A stretch of DNA of 50,827 bases from Pseudomonas lurida. GTDB taxonomy: Bacteria > Pseudomonadota > Gammaproteobacteria > Pseudomonadales > Pseudomonadaceae. Positions within the stretch are counted from its first letter, which is position 1, and the number at the start of each line of letters is the position of its first letter. Shown here in pieces: positions 14,798-23,561 of the stretch. The notes beneath the pieces are model-generated. The model was not told the DNA's origin and did no database searches. It saw nothing but the letters and a program-made list of their open reading frames with translations. A program made the position numbers and the translations under genes. The stretch spans positions 1-50,827 of the forward strand of contig NZ_JAAMRE010000041.1 in the NCBI RefSeq assembly GCF_013522705.1. The letters run 5' to 3'.

Positions 14798-16151
14798 CGA
14801 CCAGCAGCGCGCTCTTGCCGGGTTGCTCGGGCTGGGCGACCAGTCGGCGCGCAAGAGCCATTACCCCGAATTGACAGCGCGCCTGGACGAACTGGAAGCC
14901 GAGCGGCGGCGCCATATCCGTCTCAACGATGAACTGGAACAGCGGGTGGCGGCGCGTACCGATGAGTTGCTGGATGCCAACCGCAATCTGCAACAGCAGA
15001 TCGCCCAGCGTGAACAGGTGGAACGGCAACTGCGCGACGCCCGCGACGCCGCCGAGGCCGCCAACCGCAGCAAGGACAAATACCTCGCCGCCGCCAGCCA
15101 CGACCTGCTGCAACCGCTGAACGCCGCGCGCCTGCTGATCGCCACCCTGCGCGAGCGGGCATTGCCCAGTGTCGAGCAGGTACTGGTGGAGCGCACCCAT
15201 CAGGCCTTGGAAGGCGCCGAGGACTTACTCACGGATCTGCTCGATATCTCGCGACTCGACCAGGCGGCGGTCAAGCCGGACGTGGCGGTGTATCGCCTGG
15301 AGGAACTGTTTGCGCCGCTGGTCTCGGAGTTCCAGTCGGTGGCCCAGGCGGCGGGGCTGAACCTGCGTGCGCGCACCGGCGGTTATGCGATTCATACCGA
15401 CCTGCGCCTGCTGACGCGGATCCTGCGTAACTTCCTCAGCAACGCCTGCCGCTACACCGACGAAGGTTGCATTCTGCTCGGCGCCCGCCGCCGTGGCGAT
15501 TGCCTGCGCCTGGAAGTGTGGGACACCGGGCGCGGGATCGCCGCCGACCGGCTGGAGGCGATCTTCCTGGAGTTCAACCAGCTCGACGTCGGCCGCGCGT
15601 CGGAGCGCAAGGGCGTGGGCCTGGGGCTGGCGATTGTCGAGCGCATCGCCGAGATCCTCGGCTACCCGGTGGCCGTGCGTTCATGGCCGGGGCGCGGCTC
15701 GATGTTCAGCATCGAGGTGCCCATCAGCGCAGAGATGCCGCCCGCGATCAGCCAGTTGCCGACCCTGCCCAGCACCGGCAACCCGCTGCCGGGGCGGCGT
15801 TTGCTGGTGATCGACAACGAGATCAGTATCCTCGACAGCATGCGCGCGCTGCTGGGCCAATGGGGCTGCGACGTGGTCACCGCCACCGACCAGGCCGGCG
15901 CATTGATGGCGCTGCAGGGCAGGGCGCCGGAGTTGATCCTGGCCGACTATCACCTCGACCACGGGGTGGTGGGCTGCCTGGTGGTCAAGCAACTGCGCGA
16001 GCATTTCGGTCACAAGATCCCCGCCGTGATCATCACCGCCGACCGCACCGACCAATGCCGCCGCGCGCTGCGCAGGCTGGATGCGCCGCTGCTGAACAAA
16101 CCGGTCAAGCCTGGGAAGCTGCGTGCCGTGCTCAGCCAGTTGCTGGCTTAG
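14781..16151 (+). CDS. Soluble hybrid sensor histidine kinase with C-terminal receiver (ErcS-prime-like)
   Basis: 456 aa, start at 14781 inside the end of ercA (the frame is open further left but that is ercA overlap). Residues 20-85 are a long heptad-rich coiled coil (ELEAERRRHIRLNDELEQRV). The H box is AASHDLLQPLNAARLL, the N box LSNACRYTD, the G boxes DTGRGIAADR and GVGLGLAIVERI. A receiver (about 335-456) has ADYHLDHG as acceptor region and Lys in LLNKPVKPG. No membrane segment is seen, so it senses a cytoplasmic cue, perhaps through ErcA. It is the only intact kinase in the locus and a candidate phosphate donor for the AgmR-like regulator. Confidence 0.87.
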   Translation: MAKLSDDQQRALAGLLGLGDQSARKSHYPELTARLDELEAERRRHIRLNDELEQRVAARTDELLDANRNLQQQIAQREQVERQLRDARDAAEAANRSKDKYLAAASHDLLQPLNAARLLIATLRERALPSVEQVLVERTHQALEGAEDLLTDLLDISRLDQAAVKPDVAVYRLEELFAPLVSEFQSVAQAAGLNLRARTGGYAIHTDLRLLTRILRNFLSNACRYTDEGCILLGARRRGDCLRLEVWDTGRGIAADRLEAIFLEFNQLDVGRASERKGVGLGLAIVERIAEILGYPVAVRSWPGRGSMFSIEVPISAEMPPAISQLPTLPSTGNPLPGRRLLVIDNEISILDSMRALLGQWGCDVVTATDQAGALMALQGRAPELILADYHLDHGVVGCLVVKQLREHFGHKIPAVIITADRTDQCRRALRRLDAPLLNKPVKPGKLRAVLSQLLA

Positions 16152-16228
16152 AAGCTTGATACCTGTCAACACGTCGCAGCCGGCGTTGCGGCAAGCTTAA
16201 GGCCTGACCCGGAGGCCTGGAGTACGCC

Positions 16229-17692
16229 ATGAACGCCGCACCTTTCAAACTGCCCATGGGCCTGGTGGTCGCCGTGCTGGCGCTGGCCGGCGTGCTGCTG
16301 TTGCCGCTGCCCGCCGACCTGCCGGTGGCCGGCCAGCGTATGTTGGCGATCCTTGCGTTTGCCGTGGTGGTGTGGATCACCGAGGCGGTGTCCTATGAAG
16401 CCAGCGCGATCATGATCACTTCGCTCATGGCATTTCTGCTCGGCACGGCACCCTCGCTGCAGGACCCCGCGCACCTGATTGGCTCCAGCCCGGCCATCGG
16501 CATGGCGCTCACCGGCTTCGCCAACCCGGCGCTGGCGCTGGTGGCGGGGGCCTTGTTCATCGCGGCGGCCATGACCCACACCGGCCTGGACCGGCGCATC
16601 GCCCTGGTGACGTTGAGCCGCATCGGTACCAGCACCCGGCGCATCCTGCTGGGGGCGATTGCGGTGACGATCCTGCTCAGCCTGGTGGTGCCCAGCGCCA
16701 CGGCGCGCAGTGCCTGTGTGGTGCCGATCATGATGGGCGTGATCGCCGCCTTCGGCGTGGACAAGCGCTCGAATATCGCCGCCGGGATCATGATTGTGGT
16801 GGCCCAGGGCACCAGCATCTGGAACGTCGGCATCCAGACCGCCGCAGCACAGAACCTGCTCACCGTCGGCTTTATGGACAAGATGCTCGGCCAGCGCGTG
16901 TCGTGGCTTGACTGGCTGATCGCCGGCGCGCCGTGGGCGCTGATCATGTCGGCGGTGTTGCTGTTGCTGGTGCTCAAGCTGCTGCCGCCGGAAACCGACA
17001 GCATCCCCGGCGGCAAGGAAGCGGTGGCCCAGTCCCTGGTGGACATCGGCCCCACGACCGGCCCACAGAAACGCTTGCTGGCGGTGTCGGTGCTGCTGCT
17101 GTTGGCATGGGCCACGGAAGGGCGCCTGCATCCTTTCGACACCACCTCGACCACCTACGCCGGGTTGGTGTTCCTGCTGCTGCCGGGCATCGGCGTGATG
17201 ACCTGGAAAGATGTGCAGTCGCGCATTCCGTGGGGCACGGTGATCGTGTTCGGCGTGGGTATCAGCCTGGGTACGGCGCTGCTGACCACCCAGGCCGGGC
17301 AGTGGCTGGGGGCTGCGGTGGTGGCCCACACAGGATTGGATCAGGTCGGGCCGCTGGGGGTGTTCGCGATACTGGGTGCGTTCCTGATCCTGATTCACCT
17401 GGGGTTTGCCAGCGCCACGGCGTTGACCTCGGCGCTGTTGCCGATCCTGATTGCGGTACTGCAAACCCTGCCCGGCGAATTCAACCGCTTGGGCATGACC
17501 CTGTTGCTTGGGTTTGTGATGAGCTACGGGTTTATCCTGCCGATCAACGCGCCGCAGAACATGGTGTGCCTGGGCACCGGAACGTTTACCGCGCGACAGT
17601 TTGCCAAGGTGGGGATTCTAGTGACGTTGATCGGGTATGGGTTGATGTGGGTGCTGGCGGCGACTTACTGGAGTTGGCTCGGTTGGATTTGA
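16229..17692 (+). CDS. DASS-family anion/sodium symporter (SLC13-type, dicarboxylate or sulfate class)
   Basis: 487 aa inner-membrane protein with about 12 hydrophobic segments. The family pattern is clear: AFAVVVWITEAVSYEASAI near the N-terminus, ALVAGALFIAAAMTHTGLDRR, LVVPSATARSACVVPIM, and in the second half GFVMSYGFILPINAPQNMV, where the PxNxP-like motif binds the carboxylate. The substrate is not evident: di- or tricarboxylates are common for the family. It stands alone, 77 bp after the kinase, and could serve uptake of oxidation products such as organic acids, which is an inference from position only. Confidence 0.85.
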   Translation: MNAAPFKLPMGLVVAVLALAGVLLLPLPADLPVAGQRMLAILAFAVVVWITEAVSYEASAIMITSLMAFLLGTAPSLQDPAHLIGSSPAIGMALTGFANPALALVAGALFIAAAMTHTGLDRRIALVTLSRIGTSTRRILLGAIAVTILLSLVVPSATARSACVVPIMMGVIAAFGVDKRSNIAAGIMIVVAQGTSIWNVGIQTAAAQNLLTVGFMDKMLGQRVSWLDWLIAGAPWALIMSAVLLLLVLKLLPPETDSIPGGKEAVAQSLVDIGPTTGPQKRLLAVSVLLLLAWATEGRLHPFDTTSTTYAGLVFLLLPGIGVMTWKDVQSRIPWGTVIVFGVGISLGTALLTTQAGQWLGAAVVAHTGLDQVGPLGVFAILGAFLILIHLGFASATALTSALLPILIAVLQTLPGEFNRLGMTLLLGFVMSYGFILPINAPQNMVCLGTGTFTARQFAKVGILVTLIGYGLMWVLAATYWSWLGWI

Positions 17693-17731
17693 TTTGACGT
17701 TTACCTCTGGCTGCACCTGAGATCCAATGGG

Positions 17732-17752
17732 GGAGGGGGCTTGCCCCTCCCA
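17732..17752. repeat. Single REP hairpin after the DASS gene
   Basis: GGGAGGGGG-CTTG-CCCCTCCC, a compact version of the genus REP, 39 bp past the stop codon. It probably closes the transporter transcript. The remaining 125 bp up to the MFS gene hold no other clear signal. Confidence 0.7.
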
Positions 17753-17877
17753 CTTTCTTACCCTACCCACTTCTGACATCCATTCCACCCCAAGATGGCA
17801 AGATGAACTCCGCTCAGGTTTACTGTTCTCTGAGTAGAGGTATCACCGACGCCCCCGTCGGTCATCTAGGTCATTGA

Positions 17878-19524
17878 ATGGACAAATACACCCCCCGCAC
17901 CTGGCAACCCCACGAACGCCCGAGCCTGCCCGGTTCGCCGTCGACGCCATTGCACCCCACCTATAAGCGCTGGCTGTTCGCGATGGTCGGCGTGCTGGTG
18001 GCGATCACCGGTGGGCTGGGCAATTCGTTGGTGATCGCCAACCTGCAATACCTGCAAGGCGCACTCGGTGCGACCACCGCGGAAATGGCCTGGCTGCCTG
18101 CCGCCTATGTGATGACCAACGTGTGCATGAACCTGCTGCTGGTGAAGTTTCGCCAGCAGTTCGGTCTGCGTGCCTTTACCGAAGTATTTCTGGTGCTGTA
18201 CGCGCTGGTGACCTTCGGCCATCTGTTCGTCAACGACCTTAACTCGGCCATCGCCGTGCGGGCGGCCCATGGCATGGTCGGCGCGGCGCTGAGTTCGTTG
18301 GGGTTGTACTACATGATCCAGGCGTTCCCGGCCAAGTGGCGCATGAAAGCCCTGGTGCTGGGGTTGGGCACCGCGCAATTGGCGCTGCCGCTGGCGCGAT
18401 TGTTCTCCGAGGATTTGCTGCAGATCGCTGAATGGCGCGGCTTGTATCTGTTCGAATTGGGCCTGGCGCTGATCTGCCTGGGTTGCGTGTTTCTGCTCAA
18501 ACTGCCACCCGGTGACCGTTTCAAGACCTTTGAAAAACTCGATTTCCTCACCTTTGCGATCCTCGCCAGCGGCGTAGCGCTGCTGTGTGCGGTGCTGTCC
18601 CTGGGGCGTATCGACTGGTGGCTGGAAGCGCCGTGGATCGGCATCGCCTCGGCTTGCTCGCTTGTGCTGATCATGGCCGGCCTGGCCATCGAACATAATC
18701 GCGCCAACCCGCTGCTGATGACGCGCTGGCTGGGCAGCGGTGTGATGATCCGCCTGGCGCTGGCGGTGGTGTTGATTCGCATGGTGTTGTCCGAGCAGTC
18801 CACCGGCGCGGTGGGTTTTATGCAGGTGCTCAATATGAGCTACGAGCAGATGCACACCCTGTATGTGGTGATGCTGGCCGGGGCGATCAGCGGGCTGGTG
18901 GTCAGTGCGTTGACGATCAATCCGGCGCATCTGTTGATGCCGCTGATCATCTCCCTGGCGCTGATGGCTACGGGGTCGGTGATGGACAGCTTTTCCAACA
19001 ACCTGACCCGGCCGCAGAACCTGTATGTCAGCCAGTTCCTGCTCGGCTTTGGCGGTACGTTCTTTCTGGGGCCGACCATGGTGCTGGGGACCAGGAACGT
19101 GCTGACCAACCCGCGCAACCTGGTGAGTTTTTCGGTAATGTTCGGCATCTGCCAAAACCTCGGCGGCCTGATTGGCGCGGCGTTGCTTGGCACTTTCCAG
19201 GTGGTGCGCGAGAAGTATCACTCCAGCATGATCGTCGAGCACCTGACCCTGCTCGACCCTCGTGTGGCAGCGCGCGTGCAGAGCGGCGGTTCGGCCTATG
19301 GCGGGCTGGTCGCCGACCCGGAACTGCGCAACCTCATGGGCATTCGCAGCCTGGCCACGGCGGCCACCCGTGAGGCGAATGTGATGGCCTACAACGATGT
19401 GTTCATGCTGATCGCGATCATCGCCATCCTGACCATGTTGTGGATCTTCATCCGCAGCCTGTGGCTGATGAGTACAACCAAGGCAGCAACCCCTCCCGTT
19501 CAATCCAGCGGCGTTACTTCATGA
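17878..19524 (+). CDS. MFS multidrug transporter, DHA2 family (EmrB-like)
   Basis: 548 aa with about 14 membrane segments, starting GWLFAMVGVLVAITGGLGNSL-like after a 30-residue cytoplasmic lead. Helix 2 region AEMAWLPAAYVMTNVCMNLLL and RAAHGMVGAALSSLGLYYM (motif-C-like) fit the drug:proton antiporter class. Its stop overlaps the start of the HlyD gene in ATGA, so both are made together. The pair would span the inner membrane and periplasm and use an outer-membrane channel encoded elsewhere. Substrate unknown. No dedicated regulator is adjacent. Confidence 0.86.
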   Translation: MDKYTPRTWQPHERPSLPGSPSTPLHPTYKRWLFAMVGVLVAITGGLGNSLVIANLQYLQGALGATTAEMAWLPAAYVMTNVCMNLLLVKFRQQFGLRAFTEVFLVLYALVTFGHLFVNDLNSAIAVRAAHGMVGAALSSLGLYYMIQAFPAKWRMKALVLGLGTAQLALPLARLFSEDLLQIAEWRGLYLFELGLALICLGCVFLLKLPPGDRFKTFEKLDFLTFAILASGVALLCAVLSLGRIDWWLEAPWIGIASACSLVLIMAGLAIEHNRANPLLMTRWLGSGVMIRLALAVVLIRMVLSEQSTGAVGFMQVLNMSYEQMHTLYVVMLAGAISGLVVSALTINPAHLLMPLIISLALMATGSVMDSFSNNLTRPQNLYVSQFLLGFGGTFFLGPTMVLGTRNVLTNPRNLVSFSVMFGICQNLGGLIGAALLGTFQVVREKYHSSMIVEHLTLLDPRVAARVQSGGSAYGGLVADPELRNLMGIRSLATAATREANVMAYNDVFMLIAIIAILTMLWIFIRSLWLMSTTKAATPPVQSSGVTS

Positions 19525-20663
19525 CTGAAACAACGACTACCACCAACGCCATCGCCTCCACCCCCGAAGGCACCACGCCCTCGGGTGCGACCGTGAATGA
19601 ACCGCGCTCGCTGCGGGTGCGCATCCTGTCATCCCTGGGCTTTGCCGCGATTGCCATCGTCGGTGTGTTGATTGTGCTGTACGCCTGGCAATTGCCGCCG
19701 TTCAGCAGCGCGGTGGAAACCACTGAAAATGCCCTGGTACGCGGCCAGGTCACGATCATTGGCCCGCAGCTCAGCGGCTATGTGTTCGAGGTGCCGGTGC
19801 AGGACTTTCAGTACGTCAAGGCCGGCGATCTGCTGGTGCGCCTGGACGACCGCATTTATAAGCAGCGCCTCGATCAGGCGCTGGCGCAACTGGCGGTGCA
19901 GAAGGCCGCGCTGGCCAATGTAGTGCAGCAGCGCAACAGCGCCGAAGCCACGATCAAACTGCGTCAGGCAGCCTTGGCGGACAGCCAGGCCCAGGCGCGC
20001 AAAAGCACCGCCGACCTGCGGCGTAACCAGGAGCTGATCAGCGATGGCTCGGTGTCCAAGCGCGAGCTGGACGTCACCCGCGCAGCGAATGCCCAGACCC
20101 AGGCGGCAGTAGCCCAGGCCCAGGCCAGCCTGGAAATCGCCCGGCAGGATCTGCAAACGGTGATCGTCAACCGCGGCTCCCTTGAGGCCGCGGTGGCCAG
20201 TGCCGAGGCGGCGGTGGAGCTGGCGCGGATCGACCTGTCCAATACCCGCATTACCGCACCGCGTGACGGCCAATTAGGGCAGATCGGCGTGCGCCTGGGC
20301 GCCTACGTCAACTCCGGCGCGCAGTTGATGGCGCTGGTGCCGAAGCAGTTGTGGGTGATCGCCAATATGAAAGAAACCCAGATGGACAATGTGCAGGTCG
20401 GCCAGCCGGTGACCTTTACCGTGGACGCGCTGAACCACCGCAGGTTTCACGGCACGGTGCAGCATATTTCCCCAGCCACCGGTTCCGAGTTCAGCCTGTT
20501 GCAGGCCGACAATGCCACCGGCAATTTTGTGAAGATTGCCCAGCGCGTGCCGGTGCGGATTACCGTCGACCCGGATCAGGCCGAGAGCGAACGGTTGCGG
20601 CCGGGGTTGTCGGTGGTGGTGAGTATCGACACCGCCGGCCGCCTGAAAAACAGCCCGCCCTGA
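19521..20663 (+). CDS. HlyD-family membrane fusion protein (EmrA-like)
   Basis: 380 aa from the ATG at 19521, which overlaps the MFS stop; an upstream in-frame ATG lies inside the MFS gene and is rejected. One membrane anchor (ILSSLGFAAIAIVGVLIVLYAW) follows a Thr-rich 33-residue tail. Then come the biotinyl-lipoyl half motif (VRGQVTIIGPQLSGYVFEV), a long alpha-hairpin (about 95-210, very rich in Ala and Gln), and the closing beta-barrel (LWVIANMKETQMDNVQVGQ). It links the MFS pump to an outer-membrane factor. Confidence 0.87.
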   Translation: MTETTTTTNAIASTPEGTTPSGATVNEPRSLRVRILSSLGFAAIAIVGVLIVLYAWQLPPFSSAVETTENALVRGQVTIIGPQLSGYVFEVPVQDFQYVKAGDLLVRLDDRIYKQRLDQALAQLAVQKAALANVVQQRNSAEATIKLRQAALADSQAQARKSTADLRRNQELISDGSVSKRELDVTRAANAQTQAAVAQAQASLEIARQDLQTVIVNRGSLEAAVASAEAAVELARIDLSNTRITAPRDGQLGQIGVRLGAYVNSGAQLMALVPKQLWVIANMKETQMDNVQVGQPVTFTVDALNHRRFHGTVQHISPATGSEFSLLQADNATGNFVKIAQRVPVRITVDPDQAESERLRPGLSVVVSIDTAGRLKNSPP

Positions 20664-20673
20664 AGGATTGCGG

Positions 20674-21531
20674 TCAGTGCGGGAGGTATTTCAGGGTGAA
20701 ATCGAGGTGGGTTGATTGGCCCTGTTCCAGCAGCTTCAGCCCCGGCCTGCCCGGCAGGTGATGGGCATTGACCGGATGGCTTACCGGTTCGATGCAAAAG
20801 AAGCCGAGCCCCGGCGGGCAGTACAGCAGGAAGTAATCGGCGCCGGTGGCCCGGCACTCCAGGGCATAGCCCAGCTCCGGCTGTTCGATCCGGCAGGCCC
20901 CATCCCACTGGCAGAAGCCATTGTCCACGAGGCCATCCGGCAGGTTTTTCAATATGTGGAAATCCCAGGCATCCGGAATCGCCGCCAACGCTGTCGGTAA
21001 CTTGCTCGCGTCGCTCAGCCATACCTGAGCCGCCCTGGCCTGCAATTGTGTGCCGGCCCGGCGCGGAAAGTAGGGGTGCAACCCCAACCCATGCCACGCC
21101 GCCTTTTCGGCCAGATGGGTCACGCACAATTGAATGCTCAGTTCGCCGTTATTCAAGCGAAACCGTTGCTCGGCGCGATAGGCGAAGGGCGTTTGGCACA
21201 ACACCTCCAACACTGCCTCAGTCGTCGTTTGGCTGACCACTTGCCACGCCTGCTGCCAGGCCGAACCATGAATTGCAAAGGGGTCGGTAAGGCTGTTGGG
21301 CGTCAGGGCCAGCCAGCCGTCGGGGTTCTCAAAACCGCCTTCGGCGATGCGGTTGGACCACGGCACCAGCGGATAGCAGCCAAGCTTGCCGGGCAGCCCG
21401 GTGTTCAATGCCTGCTGGTCGCTATGCCGTAACAGCGGCTGGCCGGTGGCGCGCACGCACCAGTTGACGAGGCTGCCGCCCACGGCAGGGTTCAGAGTGA
21501 GGTGAGTCACATGGTCTTCAAGTTCAAGCAT
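20674..21531 (-). CDS. Aldose 1-epimerase family protein
   Basis: 285 aa galactose mutarotase-fold enzyme, from MLELEDHVTH with GGAG at good distance; an ATG 24 bp upstream lacks one. Recognisable parts are YPLVPWSNRIAEGGF, FAIHGSAWQQAW (catalytic His), and GLHPYFPRR. The Glu base is expected near the C-terminus in FFCIEPVSHPVNA. Members interconvert sugar anomers. It is the last gene of the leftward hexuronate group and would supply the beta anomer used by uronate dehydrogenase, an inference from the neighbourhood. It converges with the HlyD gene with 10 bp between stops. Confidence 0.83.
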   Translation of the reverse strand: MLELEDHVTHLTLNPAVGGSLVNWCVRATGQPLLRHSDQQALNTGLPGKLGCYPLVPWSNRIAEGGFENPDGWLALTPNSLTDPFAIHGSAWQQAWQVVSQTTTEAVLEVLCQTPFAYRAEQRFRLNNGELSIQLCVTHLAEKAAWHGLGLHPYFPRRAGTQLQARAAQVWLSDASKLPTALAAIPDAWDFHILKNLPDGLVDNGFCQWDGACRIEQPELGYALECRATGADYFLLYCPPGLGFFCIEPVSHPVNAHHLPGRPGLKLLEQGQSTHLDFTLKYLPH

Positions 21532-21540
21532 GATCACTCC

Positions 21541-21612
21541 GCTGAGCGCTCCCACGCTCTACGTGGAAGCGCTGCCTTGGATGCTGTTGGATCTTGACGC
21601 GCAGCGTCACAG
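21541..21612. repeat. Worn copy of the array-type palindromic repeat
   Basis: GCGCTCCCACGCTCTACGTGG and CTTGACGCGCAGCGTCACAGG match the palindromic part of the 128-793 array with several changes. It fills the gap between the epimerase and lactonase genes. A small ORF starting here is repeat sequence, not a gene. Confidence 0.7.
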
Positions 21613-21647
21613 GATGCATGCCCACACAGGCGCGCAGGAAGAATCAG

Positions 21648-22523
21648 TCAGAGGGTGAAGGTGGGCTCCGGCAGGCCGGTCACCCTGGGGTTGAGGGCGA
21701 ATACGCCGCCGGCGAGCGACTGCGGGCCCTGGTCATCACGGATCGAGGTGACGAACAAGGTGTCCAGGCGACTACCGCCAAACGCGCACATGCTGGGCTT
21801 TTTCACCGGTACGCTCAAGGAGCGATCGAGGCGGCCGTCGGGGGTGAAACGGTGGATCAGCCCGGCGTCGTTGGCGCAGATCCAGTAACAGCCGTCGGCG
21901 TCCACGGCGGCGCCGTCGGGACGGCCGAGATGGTTGTGCATGTCGACGAACTCGCGGCGGTTGGACGGTGTGCCGGTGTCGAGGTCGTAATCAAAAGCCC
22001 AGATCCGTTGCACCAACGGGTGCGAATCCGAGACGTACATCGTGCGGCCGTCGGGGCTGAAGGCCAGGCCGTTCAGCGTGATAAAGCCTTCCAGCTGAGC
22101 ATGCGGCGCGGAACCTGACGCATAGCGGTAAAGGATGCCCTCGACCGCATTCAGGCCCATGTCCAGTACCATGCTGCCGGCCCAGAAGCGCCCCTGGCGA
22201 TCACAGCGGCCATCGTTCAGGCGCATGTCCGTGCGCGGGTGCTCGACACCGGCCAGGAGCGTGGCGTCGAGGCTTGCGTCGTTATGCGGGGTGAGTTGGA
22301 AAAACCCGGTTTCCATGCCGGCGACCCAATTGCCCGCGTCGGTGCGGGCGATGCAGGCGAGCATCTGCGGGGCTTTCCACGCAGCCAGGTGGCCGGTGGC
22401 GGCGCTCCAGCGCTGCAGGCCGCCGTTGGGGATATCCACCCAATACAGGGCGTTTTCCTCGGGTACCCACACCGGGCATTCGCCCACGGCGTTGCGGGCG
22501 TCGACGATCAATTCAGCAGTCAT
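21648..22523 (-). CDS. SMP-30/gluconolactonase family sugar-acid lactonase
   Basis: 291 aa six-bladed propeller, start MTAELIVDARNAVGECP with GGAAG upstream; a 12-codon longer form overlaps udh. Metal ligands of the family are visible: E in GECPVW, N in MRLNDGRCD, N in TLNGLAFSPDGRTMYVSDSHP with the following D. It would hydrolyse the aldarolactone made by uronate dehydrogenase to glucarate or galactarate. It follows udh by 25 bp. The sugar specificity cannot be read from the sequence. Confidence 0.86.
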   Translation of the reverse strand: MTAELIVDARNAVGECPVWVPEENALYWVDIPNGGLQRWSAATGHLAAWKAPQMLACIARTDAGNWVAGMETGFFQLTPHNDASLDATLLAGVEHPRTDMRLNDGRCDRQGRFWAGSMVLDMGLNAVEGILYRYASGSAPHAQLEGFITLNGLAFSPDGRTMYVSDSHPLVQRIWAFDYDLDTGTPSNRREFVDMHNHLGRPDGAAVDADGCYWICANDAGLIHRFTPDGRLDRSLSVPVKKPSMCAFGGSRLDTLFVTSIRDDQGPQSLAGGVFALNPRVTGLPEPTFTL

Positions 22524-22548
22524 GGCCACTTCCTGGGTTGGTGAACGC

Positions 22549-23367
22549 TCAATCGCCAAACGGCCCGGCCGCGCAGAACGCGCCGCCCTGATACACCTTG
22601 GCCGGGTCGTTGTCAGCCACCGGCGGCTGGGTTTCTACCTGGGCGCGGAACACTTCGGAGTTGTCCTTGGGCACGAAGCCCAGGTGCGCGGCGTAGCGGT
22701 TATCCCACCAGGTGTCGAGGTTGTCCGACATACCGTAGACCACGGTGTGGCCGACGTTGGGCGTGTACAGGGCGCGTTCGAGCAGTTGGGTCAGGTCATC
22801 GAAGCTCAACCAGGTGTGCATCATCCGGCGATTCTGCGGCTCGGGGAACGAGGAGCCGATGCGGATGCTGACGGTCTCGATGCCGTAGCGATCGAAGTAG
22901 AAACTCGCCATGTCTTCGCCGTAGGACTTGGACAGACCATAGTAGCTGTCCGGGCGGCGCGGGGAGCGGGCGTCGATTTTTTCGTCCTGCTTGTAGAAGC
23001 CGATCACATGGTTGGAGCTGGCGAAGATCACCCGTTTGACGCCATGGCGGCGCGCGGCTTCATAGATATGGAAAACCCCGCAGATATTCGCGCCGAGAAT
23101 CTCCTCGAACGGTCGCTCCACCGACACGCCGCCAAAGTGCAGGATTGCGTCGACGCCTTCCACCAGGTGATGCACGGCTTGTTTGTCCGAAAGATCGCAC
23201 GGCTGCACTTCTTCCTGGGCGTTGGCGGCGGGGGCCATCTCGGCGATATCCGACAGGCGCAGTACGTGGGCGTAGGGGCGCAGGCGTTCGCGCAGGACTT
23301 TGCCCAGGCCGCCGGCGGCCCCGGTGAGCAGCAGGCGATGGAAGGGAGTTGGGGTGATGGTGGTCAT
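22549..23367 (-). CDS. udh: Uronate dehydrogenase (NAD+)
   Basis: 272 aa short-chain dehydrogenase/epimerase-type enzyme that oxidises D-glucuronate and D-galacturonate to the aldaro-lactones. Seen are the Rossmann motif LLLTGAAGGLGKVL, the cofactor segment HFGGVSVERPFEEILGANI, and the Tyr-Lys pair in DSYYGLSKSYGEDM. The protein is almost identical in its core to the characterised Pseudomonas Udh. ATG at 23367 is preferred over 23373 because GGAA is six bases upstream. Preceded by a GTCATACG-type operator. Neither the dehydratases nor a hexuronate permease are in this window. Confidence 0.93.
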   Translation of the reverse strand: MTTITPTPFHRLLLTGAAGGLGKVLRERLRPYAHVLRLSDIAEMAPAANAQEEVQPCDLSDKQAVHHLVEGVDAILHFGGVSVERPFEEILGANICGVFHIYEAARRHGVKRVIFASSNHVIGFYKQDEKIDARSPRRPDSYYGLSKSYGEDMASFYFDRYGIETVSIRIGSSFPEPQNRRMMHTWLSFDDLTQLLERALYTPNVGHTVVYGMSDNLDTWWDNRYAAHLGFVPKDNSEVFRAQVETQPPVADNDPAKVYQGGAFCAAGPFGD

Positions 23368-23391
23368 GAGCATTCCAGATTTTTGTTGTAG

Positions 23392-23404
23392 GTTGTCGTA
23401 TGAC
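23392..23404 (-). promoter_or_regulatory. Candidate GntR-type operator before udh
   Basis: On the minus strand GTCAT-ACG-ACAAC, 24 bp before the udh start. It matches GTCAT-ACG-ATGAC at 24925-24937, and its two halves recur at 24858-24881 before the porin. Sharing across udh and the porin suggests one regulator for hexuronate use, probably a GntR-family protein; the regulator gene is not here. Confidence 0.6.
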
Positions 23405-23469
23405 TATGTCGAAGTATTGTTACGGAGCTTCGGGTTGTCAACGTCGATTCGGCTCGCCGCGACAGCGGT

Positions 23470-23530
23470 GGGTCAGCTGAGGAAACATCGGCTGACCCGG
23501 CCTCATCGGCGGCAAGCCCCCTCCCACATG
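23470..23530. repeat. REP and small hairpin between the porin and udh
   Basis: GGGTCAGC (23470-23477) pairs with GCTGACCC (23491-23498). Next to it CATCGGCGGCAAGCCCCCTC is a REP half. This lies after the porin stop and may end its transcript, so that udh has its own promoter. Confidence 0.65.
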
Positions 23531-23561
23531 AGTTGGGCGTCAGTTTCAGGTTGTGCAATCT

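Noticed and set aside
16166..19503. Long minus-strand frames opposite the DASS and MFS genes
   Set aside because: Extreme His/Gln/Arg content and no domain; both plus-strand proteins have clear membrane topology.
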